Source: Lota lota (lineage: Eukaryota; Chordata; Actinopteri; Gadiformes; Lotidae). Taken from it: a stretch of 64,000 bases of DNA. A program made the position numbers and the translations under genes. The notes under the pieces are model-generated. The model searched no databases. It was given only the letters and a program-made list of their open reading frames with translations, and was not told where the DNA came from. Shown in pieces: positions 1 through 14,432 of the stretch. Where the stretch lies: NCBI GenBank assembly GCA_026745465.1, contig JACYXH010000228.1, forward strand, positions 203,501-267,500, written 5' to 3'. Every line of letters begins with the position of its first letter. Position 1 is the first letter of the stretch.

Positions 1-81
1 CAGAAATGTGTCTTACCAGAGAGCTCCACTAGATGGTATAGCAAGCATTGTCTGAGGCGGTATAGCTGCTATTTTGGAGGT

Positions 82-171
82 GTGTGTGTGGTCGTATATG
101 CATGTGCTTGTGTTTGTGTTTGTATGAGTGTGAGTGTGCTTGTGTGTGTGTGTGTGTGTGCATGTGAGTGC

Positions 172-218
<47 letters not shown>

Positions 219-735
219 TTTGTTTCTTCGAGTTGAATCGGATTGCACTGCCCTTTTATTCCGGAGAGGATGAGCAAATATTTACTTCTGCCAGTGGAAC
301 CTGCTTCCCCTCCACCACCCCCACCTCCGCAGTCCCCCCCAGCTCCCCTCTTCACCCCCACTCCCACCTCCATCGTTACCTCCCTCTCCTCATTGTCAGA
401 TTTCCGATTGAAACGGATCAGGGAGGGTTGTGCATGTGCATGCGATTTACCAGAGGTGTGGGTATCTGCGTGCGTGCATGTGTGTGTGTGGATGTGTGTG
501 GGGTGCGTTCGTGCTTGGTTGCGTGTGGGGATGTGTGTGTGCTTGTGGGGATGTGTGTATGAGGGGATGTGGGTGCATGCGTTCATGCAGGGATGTGTGT
601 GCGTGTGGGGATGTGCGTGCATGCGGGGATATGTGTGTGCGTGTGGGGATGTGTGTGTGTGCTTGCATGCGTGTGTGCATGCAGGGGATATGTGTGTGCG
701 CGTGGGGATGTGTGTGCGCATGTGTTTTTACATGC
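82..735. repeat. GT-rich microsatellite and degenerate GT minisatellite
   Basis: A (GT)n core lies at about 181-214. From about 470 to 735 the sequence is a degenerate minisatellite of GTGGGGATGTGTGTGCG-like units with GCATGC insertions. Alternating purine-pyrimidine sequence of this kind favours Z-DNA. All open frames here are histidine/threonine- or cysteine/valine-rich by-products. Confidence 0.9.
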
Positions 736-843
736 ATTGGCCTCCTTGCATGTGCATTCCTGTTTGTAATGCTAACAACCTGTTGATACCGGTTGACACC
801 GAAGCCACTGCTCCCAGCTGCGTTTGATCTGGTTTGACATCAG

Positions 844-3800
844 CCACATGTTGCTACCTAGTCATGTGACAAAGTGCCCCCACACACAAGATGCATCACA
901 CGAAAACATGCCTGGTAACCAGGGGTTGTCTGTTTGGCAAACAATGTGAAACAAACCGAGGTGAATACAGATTGTCTGTCTGTTGTTTTGCCGTCCAAAG
1001 GTGTGGATATTGGTGGTGGAGCCACAGTGAATGGCTGGGCTCTGAGCTATGGAAGCAATACGTCCTCCTAATTTGTCCAGTGTGACTTTATAACCCCGTT
1101 GCCTCCAGAGATGACTGAGTGTCACCCGAGGGCGTTAGTCTGGGACACCTGCGCACAGCTGCCGGTGTTCCATGGAGGAAGTGACATCACTCACCTCCAC
1201 ACAATGTCGCTTCTTTCTGTTTTTGTTTCGGCAATGAATCAAGACTGGATCTTGTTCTTGGATGCAAAAATGGGATAACCCCGTCTGTGGGAATGACAAT
1301 GTCATTATTTTTCGGACCAGCGTCCCAAGCGCAGACATATTGTGTCTTTGCGGAGACAGAGCTGTCAAAACGGCAAAGAAATACCCCCTTCAATCACAAA
1401 ACATGTTTTCCTAAAAGAGTACTCACAAAGAGACGAGTGAAATCCATCAGATGTCTTTACTTTGGCGTAGCTGGAATGGTTCATTTGACCAATTGATCTC
1501 AGCTGCTTTTGGCCAACTCTGTGAAATGCTTCCTCGGTTGAATCGAGCACTGGGCTGATTCATAAAGAAAATGGTTCCGTGTTTCTTGTTTGATTACGGG
1601 TGATGGATTTAACGGTAAACTCCTTCAATAACATGGAAGCTGTAATGACGGATTACTTTATGCACTGGGCCTCTTCTAGTGGAGAAGGAGAACTCTGTCT
1701 GGACTTCCTGAAATGTGGTACACTTCGCTCAGGTACTAATCACTAAGAGAGTGTACCTAGCCTCACCTGACGTGCGCATGCTTGTTAAACCTCTGATACG
1801 AGGTGATGCGGAACGTATTGTGAGGCAATGTGGGCGAGATATGATGATGAGTTCCCTTTTATCAGTCATGGATGTGTGCGTTTTTTACTCCTAAAATGTG
1901 CTAAACAAACAATCTTTTTTTTATGTTAGAAATTGGATAACAGGAGAAGTTAATTAAGTTCCCACAGGTTAAATATGGTCGCGGTCATACTGTGCATATA
2001 TATCCATCTACATGCTATGTAAAGTTCAGAAACAGTTTGAGTGCCAGGGACGATTTGACATACGAGGGACTGTTTGTCTATTGCTGCAGAAATACAAGAG
2101 ACAGGAATACAAAAAAAGCCACTGTACAGGATATAAAATCAAATGAAAAAGAAAAATAGAAACATAAAAGGAAATGCATAATTGATCGGGTGTCAATATG
2201 AAGTGTGCACGTGTGCAAAGGGCGGGGGTAGGCTGTCAGTGGGGGTCGTTGCGTTTGAATTTATTTCTACCACAGTAGTTACACCAATATCAATGAAGCA
2301 CCAAAGGCATAGCAGTCTTTTGGTGTTTGGTGTAGCTACATTTTTTATACCGTGGACCTTATACCTATAGTGTATTGATTGTGATCACTGGCTGTCTCAC
2401 AGTATCCATATCATTTGACGTGTGTGTGTGCATATCAAATACTAAACAAATAAAAGTAAATATTAAAACGTTACCAATATGTAATAATAATATGATTGCT
2501 TAATATTGTAGCATTGGTGTTTTGAAATCATTTGCTGTAATAGTCATAAAAAACTGAGTTAATGATGAGAACCATCTCTAGAACCACAGCAGTTTGAAGC
2601 ATAATGTATGGGGGATAAGTTGGCTTGTCTAGACTTCATAATTCAGCCGATATGATTAAGTTAAGATTGCATCAGACGGATATTAACTGCAGTGGCTTCA
2701 GCTCAAATATAATAAAGCTATGAATTTATATGGTTTTAAAGCAGAGGCTTAGGATACATAAAGACATCAATCAACCATTATAGTCACCAGAATGAGACAG
2801 ACTGTGATTAAAGTGTGTGCGAAAAAAACCATGAAAAATAAAGTACACCCTCAATTATGTTGCTCTTTCATTATTATTATTATTTTTTCCGGACATAACT
2901 TAAATGCCCTTGATCCAAAATGAATTAGGCAATCTACAAAGAACAAATGTAGCATTACTGTTATTTATTTTTTGTATTAATGGTGATGTCAATTCATCAA
3001 AATGGCTTTGTCAGCTCCTCACAAGAGAATGACATCATACAAAGTACAAGGTGCTGCAGTTCGTCCTGATTGAATCCTCTAGCAAACTTCGAAGGTCATT
3101 GATGGAGAGAAAGGGACTTTCTCCTGGCTTCCCTACAACACAAACCACGCTTGTCCAGTGCAGAGTGCTTTACACATGGAAGGACAGCAGTATCAGCACA
3201 GGGTAAAGGTACCAAGGCCAGGCCAGGAGACGTACTCTCTCACGGCACTCACGTGAGACCCTAAGGGAAAGCATCCACCCATCGGCATATGTTATTTTAA
3301 GATTAGGCTAAAGCACATAACGGGCCAAAGCAAAACGACATTAGTGCTGTTTAATCCCATCCACAGTGCCTTGGTGAAGGTAAACATCCAGAGGCTAGGC
3401 CGGTGTCTGTGTGTGGAGGCTTGGGTGTAGTGGTCTGTCGCTGCAGAAAGGATGGCACAATGTGGTGGGTAATCCATGCCTGGAGGGGGCAGAGGAGGGG
3501 CAGGTAGTTTGTCTAGAGACCAGTCCCCTGCAGGCCGCTTCCTGCTTCATTCAGTAGACAGGAAATGAACAGAGAAGATGCGAGCGTACGTCCTCAGACG
3601 ATCTGAAAGTCATGACCAGGGAACAGGGGGAGGGGAGGTGCTGAAAGGCGGTCATTAATACAGCGTGCGTCACACCAACAATTGCAAAACTAACGTGTTG
3701 AATCACAGACCCTGAATCGCGGTCGCAAAGCGTTTTAAGACCTGTATTTAAATGGGAACACTAGAATGCACACCACATCTCTCATGTGGCCAGATCGCTC

Positions 3801-5261
3801 ACCCTCCACTTTGAACGCTTGTAATGAGTATTACAATACTCCTAGATTGACACATCTGCTACTTTCTGAGCAGCAGGCAGATACAAAGAAATGCTACATG
3901 CTGGTGTTTGAGGCTGTGACTGATGCTAGGTGTTTGGCAGTCCACTTTGAAGCTTTCTGTCTTCATTATACAGTATGAGCATTATACAGGAAGTGGCACC
4001 ATATGAACCAGGCTCAAAGTAGCACTGGTCAACTCCCACAAAATGACTACCTAAAAAAAGGTAAATCAGGCAGACATAACCTTTTGAAACCGTTGCCAAT
4101 GTATACTTCAGTTTTGGTTTTAATCACCCATTACTTGTGTTCAGCACCGTGCTATCTTTAGGACGGACCACCTGTGATTACCCTCCACCAGATAAATTAC
4201 ACCTTCCTGCGACGGCCAATCACCTTTTAACGACCCGCGGATCATCGCGATGACAAATGTCCTGAAGAAGGTGTAGCTATTAGTGGCTGAGGCACAGTGA
4301 CAGTGCGCAGAGCTTCTCCTGTATGGCTGTGGTTCCCGGGCACCCACAGTAAACACAAGGCCGTCTAGCATCGCTGTGGTCGCAGCGGCGCGCGGGAGAA
4401 TCAAGGGACTTTGTGGGCCGTTGGGTTGTTACTGATGATCTTGTCTTGAACTAATGGATTCATCTGGTTCTCGCAGGGATGTGTTGTCATCCACGGGCAC
4501 AGATTGTACATGCACACAAACATGTTGTGACAAGGAACAAACAAAACCCCAAAGCCTATTTGATTTCCAGAAGGAAATGAAAGCAGTTTGAGTCATTGTC
4601 ATGGAGCAGAACCTGATATTACAGTAGCTAATCACATCAATGGATATCGGTCATACAACAGAAACTGTAGTTACATTTTGATCTATAGTTTATGTTCAGA
4701 ACCTGTCAAAAAAAGTTTATAAAGAGCGACATTACAGCCGTGTGGCAGTAGCTGTATTGAAATGTGTGACTAAACATTTACGTAAATAGTTTCCACTTTT
4801 CTAAGTGAATAACTAATCAAGGCACATATTGGTAATTGGAATATAGGAATATTGGTTCTTTATCAGGTGCAAGGTTATTTAATTTAATTGGGCCATATTC
4901 AAGTACTTATTTCTATCTTCATAACAACTCTAAGAAAAAGGTAGCTTTTAAGTAATGCTGCCGTTCAAATCACATTGAAAGTTGTTCAAATTGCACTTTT
5001 GCTATTTGAATTGTGACCGTGTGAATGCCGTCTGCCGATCCATTCAAGTGATGGGAACTGGTAATTGGAGTCAAAGTGACGGACGGCATTGCTCTTCAAT
5101 TTAGTCCCTCGCTCTCTTTTATATTGCGTCACATGTTCATCCATTAAGACCATTTCTCACTTTGACCCGTCCTTGTACATTGACATTTATAAAAACATGC
5201 CTAGTTTTCAGGGATGAAATCGTAATTATCAACTAAAAGCCGGAATCGGGCCTGTCTTTCC

Positions 5262-5262
<1 letters not shown>
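844..5262. other. Intergenic, no gene seen
   Basis: Mostly AT-rich unique-looking sequence. Short open frames (up to about 87 codons) have no recognisable homology. No dispersed repeat could be named with confidence. Confidence 0.7.

Positions 5263-5337
<75 letters not shown>
5263..5337. repeat. (CT)n microsatellite
   Basis: Perfect CT tract of about 75 bp, followed by a degenerate CT-rich region near 5500-5545. Confidence 0.95.
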
Positions 5338-5340
<3 letters not shown>

Positions 5341-7477
5341 CCTCAGAAGAGTGCTTTCCGCAGTGCCATTGTTACTCTCTCGTACCATCACGCCTCCTCC
5401 TTCTTCATCCACGTCTGCTGTCCCTTCACTCGCCACCCTCTTTGTTTTCTTTGTATTTATCTCCTTGTTTTCATCTCATTCCTTCTGTATTCTTTGAATC
5501 TCTCTGTCTGTCTCTCTCTCTGTCTCTCTCTCTGTCTCTCTCTTCCTCCGACCGCGATCAAGGGTCTGGGATTCAGTACGTTTGTAAATTAGTTTTCCAA
5601 TGTTGGTGTGACGCATGCTGTATTAACGACAGCCTTTTCGAGTGGGAACCGTGGTGATCTCTGATGGGCAGGGTGATGGGGCCGGGGTGAGGGGACTTGA
5701 CTCACCCACTCTGATGGACCCCAGACGACGAATCTGCTTGAGCTGGGGTGTCAATCTCGCACAGGGAGAGATGCACTATACACCAGCATAGCCACTGTTA
5801 ACACAACGGGCATCACCCGCTCTGCTTATGAATCTCATATTAATCAGGTCGTAGCCGTATTCCAGCGGATCAGAGAGGACTTCGTCAATTCAGTCAATTC
5901 ATTATTTCGATAAACCACCATTCCAAATATGACTGCATCTTTAATCGGATGCGTGCCAGAGAGAAGGGACGCTCCTCCACAAACCCACTAAACGCGTTGA
6001 AGAACGACGAGACCCAAGCAGCTGTGTTACTCTTTGGAAAGAAAACGAATGAAGCCGCGCCTTCAAATGAATTATATTTCAGTTGCACCAATTCCACTGA
6101 AAGTACTGGAACACTTTGTATTACTTGGCCCCCGTTTTGGGCTTGTGTAGCACAAAATAATAAATCCCCACGCGGCCCCTCTGGTTCACAATGCACAACA
6201 AAACGCCAACGCTGTGTACAGTAACGACATCTGCAGGAGAGCGGACTCCCAGACGAGCTCGACCTCAGACTCCACAGTGGAGCTCAGTAGGTGACAATGC
6301 ACAGTTTACACTTTGCTGGACCTCCTTTAGGTGGACTGGATGGCTTGAAGGTTTATATTTGAACTTTTGAAGGTTGAAGCTGTGTGCTACTAGGTGGTAC
6401 TCTTCAGAATGAAGGGTAAAGAGCAGTAACCCAGAACATCCTGACCCGGTATAGAGGAAGCGCTAACGGATGTTTTAGCGCTCATTTCTCTATGCACTCA
6501 GTGGGAATAAAGAATGTCGGTACATAATGCATTGTGACTCGGTGGGAAGTTGATATTTCATCATAGAGGTTGAATATTAGTCATTTCCTTCTGTCACACA
6601 CAACAAAACAAGACAAACAAAACAAGAGCCAGCATCAAATTATTTGGTGTGTGGGGGTGGGTTGTTTGCATTAGCCTGTGTGCCAGGGGCTAACTGTATT
6701 GTAATGAGGCGTTTTAAAGCGGTCTAAAGCTCCTTATTCCCTCCTCTGAGATCCAATGTGCACAGTGTAATGTGAGGTGGGATCCACTGTACACAATGCA
6801 AGTCCAATGCAATCTCGTTTTTGGATGAAAAATATGCGCACCTGTTATCAACCATGTGGAACGCAGTGAGGACCAGAATGAAGCCCCCTGAGAGGCAGAC
6901 GTCTGGTCATAGCTTGTTGTATTACAGCGTTCTGCAGCCAGATGTTGAGAATACTAGGGCTTGCGTGTGGAATATTTTACATAGAACGTGATGAATTCGA
7001 ACAGAAAAGTCTTGCATGCTCCAATTCACGGTTCAAACATAACAGAGACACATAATTAAGCACTGTGAAAGCCAACTTTACAGAGCCTGCTGCACCCTAT
7101 TAAAACCTGCTGCTGTTTAAGAGATTCAAGGTTCATTCACCATTTTACCTCAGCCATTTCAAAGCCCCTTAATGTCGAAAAGCTGCCCCACACTCTTGGT
7201 GTGCTAAGATCTCAGAACAGCACAAAATCTGTGTGGACAAATTAAAAACATTAAAAAAAAAAACTAAAAAGAACTCTGAAGATAATCTATCTTAAAAAGA
7301 TCTGCAAGGAAAGTCAAAAAATTTTCCAACCTCGAATGTAACTCGTGCTGTCAATATTCCATCCGAGTATTTCCACTTGAGGAGAATTCTGACCTGAGGA
7401 GAGGACGCCGTTTGTGTGTGGTGTAATGGGTATATATTAACACCCCTTTCTTCCTCCACACTCTATTGCAGAAGCAG
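5338..7477. other. Intergenic, no gene seen
   Basis: Begins with CT-rich sequence related to the adjacent CT tract. The remainder is unique-looking, without recognisable genes. The overlapping frames on both strands at 5894-6224 have no recognisable homology. Confidence 0.65.

Positions 7478-7510
<33 letters not shown>
7478..7510. repeat. Poly-C run, 33 nt
   Basis: Uninterrupted C homopolymer just upstream of a CpG-rich block. A 15-nt G run follows at 7736-7750. Confidence 0.9.
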
Positions 7511-7559
7511 ACACCCACCCTTCCTTTGTGTGAAAACTGAAGTGGATCATTGCGTACCT

Positions 7560-8060
7560 CCTCCTTTAGTGCGGGTTGAATGAGGCTTTTTTCTGAAAGG
7601 CTTGCTCTTTGAAAAGCTCACCTGAGATCGCCGGTCGCCGGGGGAAACGGTTCTGCCCGGGCCCCGGCGGGCCGGTCCTAACGGCGGGTTGCCAGACGAC
7701 GACCCGTTTGGGGAAGGGTGCAGAGGAAAGGGAAAGGGGGGGGGGGGGGGCGTCCGCAGACCCAGCCGGCGTCGTCTCTCAGGACAGACGAGGGCGTCCG
7801 CTCCGTTCTTCATGTGTTTATGGTCCGGCCCGGCAGCACGTCTGTCCTCTCGGGCCACCTGGAGGACGGACGCTGTCAGCTGGAGACGTATAAACGGAAC
7901 TTGTCTGTCTCGAGAGACAACCGCCGGCGCACATGCCAGCTCCATTGAGACGTTTTGTCCACTTTTGACAGCTCGGAACCAATGGCGTTGTGGCGTTGAA
8001 TGACGTGAGGAGCCGAAACGGAGTTTGGCTCTGGTTCAGGTTCTTCTGAGTAACGCGTCG
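7560..8060 (-). promoter_or_regulatory. CpG-rich island, possible minus-strand first exon
   Basis: This block is far richer in GC and CpG than its surroundings (for example CCCGGGCCCCGGCGGGCCGG near 7657). On the minus strand CTCAG followed by GTGAGC at about 7626-7616 is a good splice-donor match at the edge of the GC-rich part. A minus-strand frame at 7547-7945 is open, but its sequence is not recognisable and looks like GC-rich by-product. It may be an orphan CpG island or the promoter of a non-coding RNA. Confidence 0.35.
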
Positions 8061-9155
<1,095 letters not shown>

Positions 9156-9881
9156 CATAGCCCATAGCCTCTGTGGTCCCCGCCCTACTGCAATAGAACC
9201 TTTGTCAGGTCCCCAGCACCACTAAACAACCCCATGCGCCTGCAGGGGCCAAAGAACCATTTTGGCACTTTAGTGATATTTCCCCAGGGAACACACAGCC
9301 ATGGCGGGGGGAAGTGAAGCTCCACAGAGGGCCGGGGTGGGCGTGAGATGGACGCTGATGGGGACCGATGGTAATGGCGGTCATCGCTGCGGCCCTGAGG
9401 GGCCCGAGTTGACTCCGCCAGCTCCCAGGGTACTTATGTTTGTTTATGCTTGCTTGATGTTTGACTCTTATTATTTTTGCTAGCCTTGTGCCAAGTAGGA
9501 TTAGTTTTGATTCAACCGCATTGAGCTTGATTCACTTTGATGGGATTATTCTGTTTAATGGACCTTGAGGCCAGCGACTGCCATGCTATCTATCTATAGA
9601 CACAGCGGTTGTATTTGTGTTGCCTGTCTGATGTTATCGTGTTTAGTTGTGGTGTCATGGATGTATATGTGGTGTAAAATATTGGACGTACATAAGTGTT
9701 CACAAAATCCCTCCCTTTTTTTGTTTTTGGCTCGTTGTCCTCAATGAAACTTTCTTTGTGACTGGTTCGGTTTTGCCTTCAGTGGGTTCCAGACACAATG
9801 GTGGTAGCTGGATTCTGAGGATGAGGCAGCGGTAATCCGCTGGTGTGTCCAATTAAGTACGACAATAGAGGAAATTAGCTC

Positions 9882-10029
<148 letters not shown>

Positions 10030-10415
10030 TCCATCACAGCTTCACAGTCATCACAGTACTAGCTCTCTCTTCATATCCCCATAGCCGCATCCATGTAATC
10101 TTCAGGATGCAGGGATTGGCCCTCATACTCGGATAACACGGTCCAGTCCACAAACAATTAGTTGAATATGCAGAATTCTTTTTTCATTCAGTGTAGGGAT
10201 AACTACAAAGTCCTAGCATCATTTTGATGAAATCATAAAGCGTGTTTGTTATGCATGTTTCAGAGGTGACTAGTTAAGGATACAAGCCGATGCTCTGCTT
10301 TGTTTGTGAATATATATTTGCGATAGATAGATTCAGGGTGCAATAGTCAACCCCTGTCCCTTACAACTCTGCGCCAGATACCATTTTGGGCTTCAGTACA
10401 GATGGTAAGTAAAAT

Positions 10416-10651
10416 GGTAAATGGACTGCATTTATATAGCACTTTTCTAACCAGTGGCCACTCAAACAATTATTGCCTAACATCCCCCCATTCACACACA
10501 CACGCCGGCGGTGGTGTCAACCATGCAAGGCAACAGCCAGCTCGTCGCGAGCAGTTATGGTTAGGTGTCTTGCTCAGGGACACCTCAACACTCAGCTAGG
10601 AGGAGCTGGGGATCAAACTATCCCGCTCAACCTCCTGAGTCACTGCCGCCC
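10416..10651 (+). repeat. Dispersed teleost repeat (GGTAAATGGACTGCATTTATATAGC-type)
   Basis: The block starts with GGTAAATGGACTGCATTTA and continues through CCATTCACACACACACG, a CATGCAAGGC segment, GTCTTGCTCAGGGACACCTC and GGGGATCAAAC, in the order seen in a dispersed repeat that is very common in fish. No coding capacity is evident. I do not name the family with certainty. Confidence 0.65.
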
Positions 10652-11437
10652 AATGTTTCTGCATTGGGCGTTAAATGTTTCTGCTTTGATACCCCTTACA
10701 GGTATGCATGAAGGCATCCTAATTCTGAGAAGAACGTATGAAAACTAACTAACTAACTAACTAGCCACTGGCATTTTGAACACACATCTTCAAACACCTA
10801 CATTAAACCATCAGGCTGGAAAGCAAAACATGGAACGACACAGCATTGAAATAAGACATGCACAGCAACAACAAGAGCAGCAACAACCAGAGCAGCATCA
10901 TAAACCACAGCTTTGGCCTAAGCCGAGTGGATGTGTCGATGGATTGAGTGCCATGGGCCGTAGTATTCAATGGGTCACTGGTAAACAAGATGTATAAAGG
11001 AGCCCTATAAAGTCTTTATTTTTATAGCCTCACAAATCAGACTTTAGATAAAAATCGGAAGTTCGATGGCAGAATAGCTGAAATCTGGGTGAACGAGGCG
11101 TTTCACCGTTTTTGGGGATCTGTAAGCGCTTAATTGGCAAACACAAACTCTACCAGCAGTAGTAAACTGTAAAAGAAAGTGACTGTAAAGGTTTTAATTA
11201 AACAGCATGTAGACTGGCCACTGTAGAAATACAAACAGAATCCCCCTTTAAAAGCTTCATCCAGTCGCGCAAATGAGTTTTCTTCAGTAGAATATCTCCT
11301 CAAACCAAACAGGAAGTAAAGTGTAACTCCGCCCCCTTCATTTCTTTGATTCCGGCCCAGACTCTATGCAGTTTCTGCTACATCATAGTAGGACTCCTGG
11401 ATCCAAAACGTGTATTTTTATAAAAGATATAAGATAT

Positions 11438-11449
11438 ATATATAATATA

Positions 11450-11518
<69 letters not shown>

Positions 11519-11520
11519 AA
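11438..11520. repeat. (AT)n microsatellite with GATA-like flank
   Basis: AT alternation to about 11501 with AAGATATA and CAGTATA interruptions, then three ATAGAT units. Confidence 0.9.
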
Positions 11521-11958
11521 AAGATATACCAATGTTTTGCCAAACACTTTAAATTGCATTGATTAAAGAAATAGCCGGCCACATATTGGGACTGCTACAG
11601 TCCCTCTGTCGGTATAGCATTATCTGAAGTCTTTGCATGGCAGGTGAACTTTGCTCAGGCCCGCCCCATGCCAGACGGCTGTCTTTGCTCCCTGACCCCT
11701 CACCAGTGAGCTGTGGTGCCTTAGCACAACGCCGTTGAGCTACGCTCAGTGTAAAGCGGCATCAATAAAATACACAGTGAGAACCATCTCCCACTTATTC
11801 CCAAACTACGTTGGACAACATGTTTTCACGGAAGGGCATGAACGCTAATGCTGCCCGTCAGCAGGCCTCAAGATTGTTCAGGGCGAAGTGCAGAGACAGA
11901 AAGGCTGCTGGATCTGCTGGATTTCCCCCCAGTGCTATCTCTGCCCAAATCCAAGCTG

Positions 11959-11998
11959 AAACATCCAAGCTGCTCAAATAAGAGCAGCTTGGATGTTT
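11959..11998. repeat. Perfect inverted repeat, 17-bp arms, 6-nt loop
   Basis: AAACATCCAAGCTGCTC at 11959-11975 is exactly complementary to GAGCAGCTTGGATGTTT at 11982-11998. A further CCAAGCTG copy lies just upstream at 11951. The stem is shorter than a typical pre-miRNA and the sequence is not one I recognise. Confidence 0.85.
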
Positions 11999-12650
11999 TA
12001 TAGTTTTTAAACTTTACGAAGGATGAAAGTGCAGATGAGATGCTAATGAATAGCCCCAGGGGATGTAAACCCTTGAGTTTAAATGTAAAGATAATAGGAA
12101 ATTCCCAATAGTACGTAAATTCACACCGTGTTTAGATTGAGGCACCAGCTGGTGGATGTTTTCTAATCCTTGACTTAGGCCCGGAGCTCATCTCATGCTT
12201 TGTACATGATAACTCATATTTGTATTTTTCTATAGTCAGTCTGTCTGTGGTGTTTTAAATCACGGGCATGAGAAAGTTTCTCAGTTGTACTTGAACATGG
12301 AGGTGTATAAAACTTGATTGAATTCAGTCTCTGGGCAAGTCATCTACAGACATTATGTACTGTAGATGTTTACCTTTTATTACCTTTGTTTAAAAGCAGT
12401 TAGTTATGATGTAATTAACTCCTAAAAAATAAGTTTTACATGTAACATTTTGAGCATATTTTTTATTAATCAGACTTATACTGAATACTAGTTCAGCTAT
12501 TTAGGTCACAGTGCAGACAGCAATAACTTGCAAATTCTAAGAAAATTATCATCTAACTAATTAATGATCTTGTCTCCAGTGGAGAATATTATCAAACTAT
12601 GTCTGGAGACAGTTTTAATTTAAATGAATAAATGAATGAATTATTTATGA

Positions 12651-12712
12651 ATCAATCAATCAAACTTTATTTACAGACTCAGGGTCCAGATACAAAGACA
12701 CAAGAAATGACA
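12651..12712 (+). repeat. Possible retroelement end with (AATC)n head
   Basis: ATCAATCAATCAAACTTTAT followed by TTACAGACTCAGGGTCCAGA resembles the simple-repeat head and first bases of common fish repeats that begin ATCAATCAAACTTTATTT. No longer homology is recognisable. Confidence 0.45.
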
Positions 12713-13621
12713 ACACACAGAGTATAAAAATGTGTGTTATTATTATTGTACTACTATTGTATACCACAGTTAAATATCCCTTCTGAGCTAGAGTGTCAAT
12801 TATTTGTTATACAGAAAAACATCCAAACGGTAGAATAGGAAAATGTTTTGTTTGGCAACCCATTAATCTGAGTCCTGAATTGAGAAAAATATCAATAGAA
12901 AATGTGTAATCACACTTTTGATAGTCAGTTTGCCAGACTCCTGTTGGCTACTACTGGCGTTTATTTCATTAGAGCTAATATGAAAGTATTGACTTCAAAA
13001 TAAAAGCCTAACTATGAATGTCATCTTCAGATTGGCAATAATATGCTGAGCATCATTGCGGCGGAGCCATGTGGAAAATTACCTTTTTAGTGGTTTGAAA
13101 AAAGTAAATAAACCGTGTTCATGTACTGGAGGAGGAAAACTGACAGCATTTATTTCCAGAGGCACATCTTCCTCTTCCTTTCGCTCAAAGCCATATATGA
13201 TGGGTGCTTTTGGGTTCTTCTCAAAGTGCTGTGCAGACACACCAGACACAATTGCGGGGATAAATCACTTCCCTCAGGGCAAAACACTCCTGCTTCCCAA
13301 GACACCTACCAATGAGTAAACGATAGCACTATGATACAAAAAGGAATAGCAGTCATACAAGAAGTGTGAATAATAAATACAACTTCCATCAAACACGCAA
13401 AGGTTACTCCTTCCTCCACTGAGAATAAGATAAAGAAAAATGTAACAAGAAAACGAAGAACGGCTTCATTAATTTAGCAGACGCAACAGGATCGCCGGTG
13501 GGTGGTTCCATTTTTAGCTAGCAAAGAGCAGTGAGGCCTCGGAGACGTGGGACTGAATGCTGCTACAGGAGGTGCCGGGCTGTCTCAAAGCTTCCTCGTT
13601 ACACTAATGAGAACGCTTGAG

Positions 13622-13759
<138 letters not shown>

Positions 13760-14074
13760 GTTTGCAAGCATACATGTCGTGTTTGCCCACCCGTGCGTGG
13801 GCTAAAACGTACGAGTGCGCCGCTCCGTGCGTAACCAGTGCTCCTATGCGCGTGAGGACCGAGCCCTGCGCGGAGACCCACAACCCAGCTCCGCCTATTT
13901 CTGCAGCTATCTCAGCGCTAATTAACTACCGGCAGACAGACATTCACCTCAAGCTGCGTCTTGAAGTTGGAAGACGTATCTATGTATTTATCAAGTCACA
14001 AAGGCCTATCAGTCCCGATCACTGCAATTAGCCACGCGATGTTGCTGTAAGGAGTCAAGCAGATGAGGACCCCA

Positions 14075-14432
14075 CTCTGCACGTATGGCGGTGTGTGTCC
14101 GACACAACAACGCACACGCTGGTTGCCACTTGTTTTATATCTTAGCCTATCGCAACAATGACAATAACCTTTTTAATCAGGCCATATCATTATATGAACG
14201 AACGAATCCCACAGTTGATGAATACAGTTTGATAGTCCCACTTTTTGCTTCCTAATCTCAATAGCTCATTGAGAGCCGATTTATTTCAGATTAGTCTTGG
14301 TCACCACTTTGGACAATGTTTAACACATATTTCCCGAGTGCAACACAATGTCCTGCGCTAATTATAACAATTAAGCATTTGAGAACTACACCCTGCGCAT
14401 ATGGTGATGTGTGTCCGACACAACAACACACA
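14075..14432. repeat. Short dispersed duplication (about 42 bp, twice)
   Basis: CTCTGCACGTATGGCGGTG followed by TGTGTCCGACACAACAACGC (14075-14117) recurs as CCCTGCGCATATGGTGATG followed by TGTGTCCGACACAACAACAC (14391-14432). The two copies lie 316 bp apart in direct orientation, with no clear homology in between. Confidence 0.7.

Larger units (their letters stand above)
10652..13621. other. Intergenic, no gene seen apart from listed repeats
   Basis: Contains (CTAA)n at 10744-10763, the AT repeat near 11440, the 17-bp-arm hairpin at 11959 and the AATC-headed repeat at 12651. The frame at 13056-13319 is not recognisable. Confidence 0.65.

Noticed and set aside
29-827. Several long open frames on both strands
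   Set aside because: They are translations of GT/CA repeats: low-complexity His/Thr or Cys/Val strings, with no independent coding evidence.
11959-11998. Pre-miRNA
   Set aside because: The stem is too short and perfect, and no known miRNA sequence is recognised.
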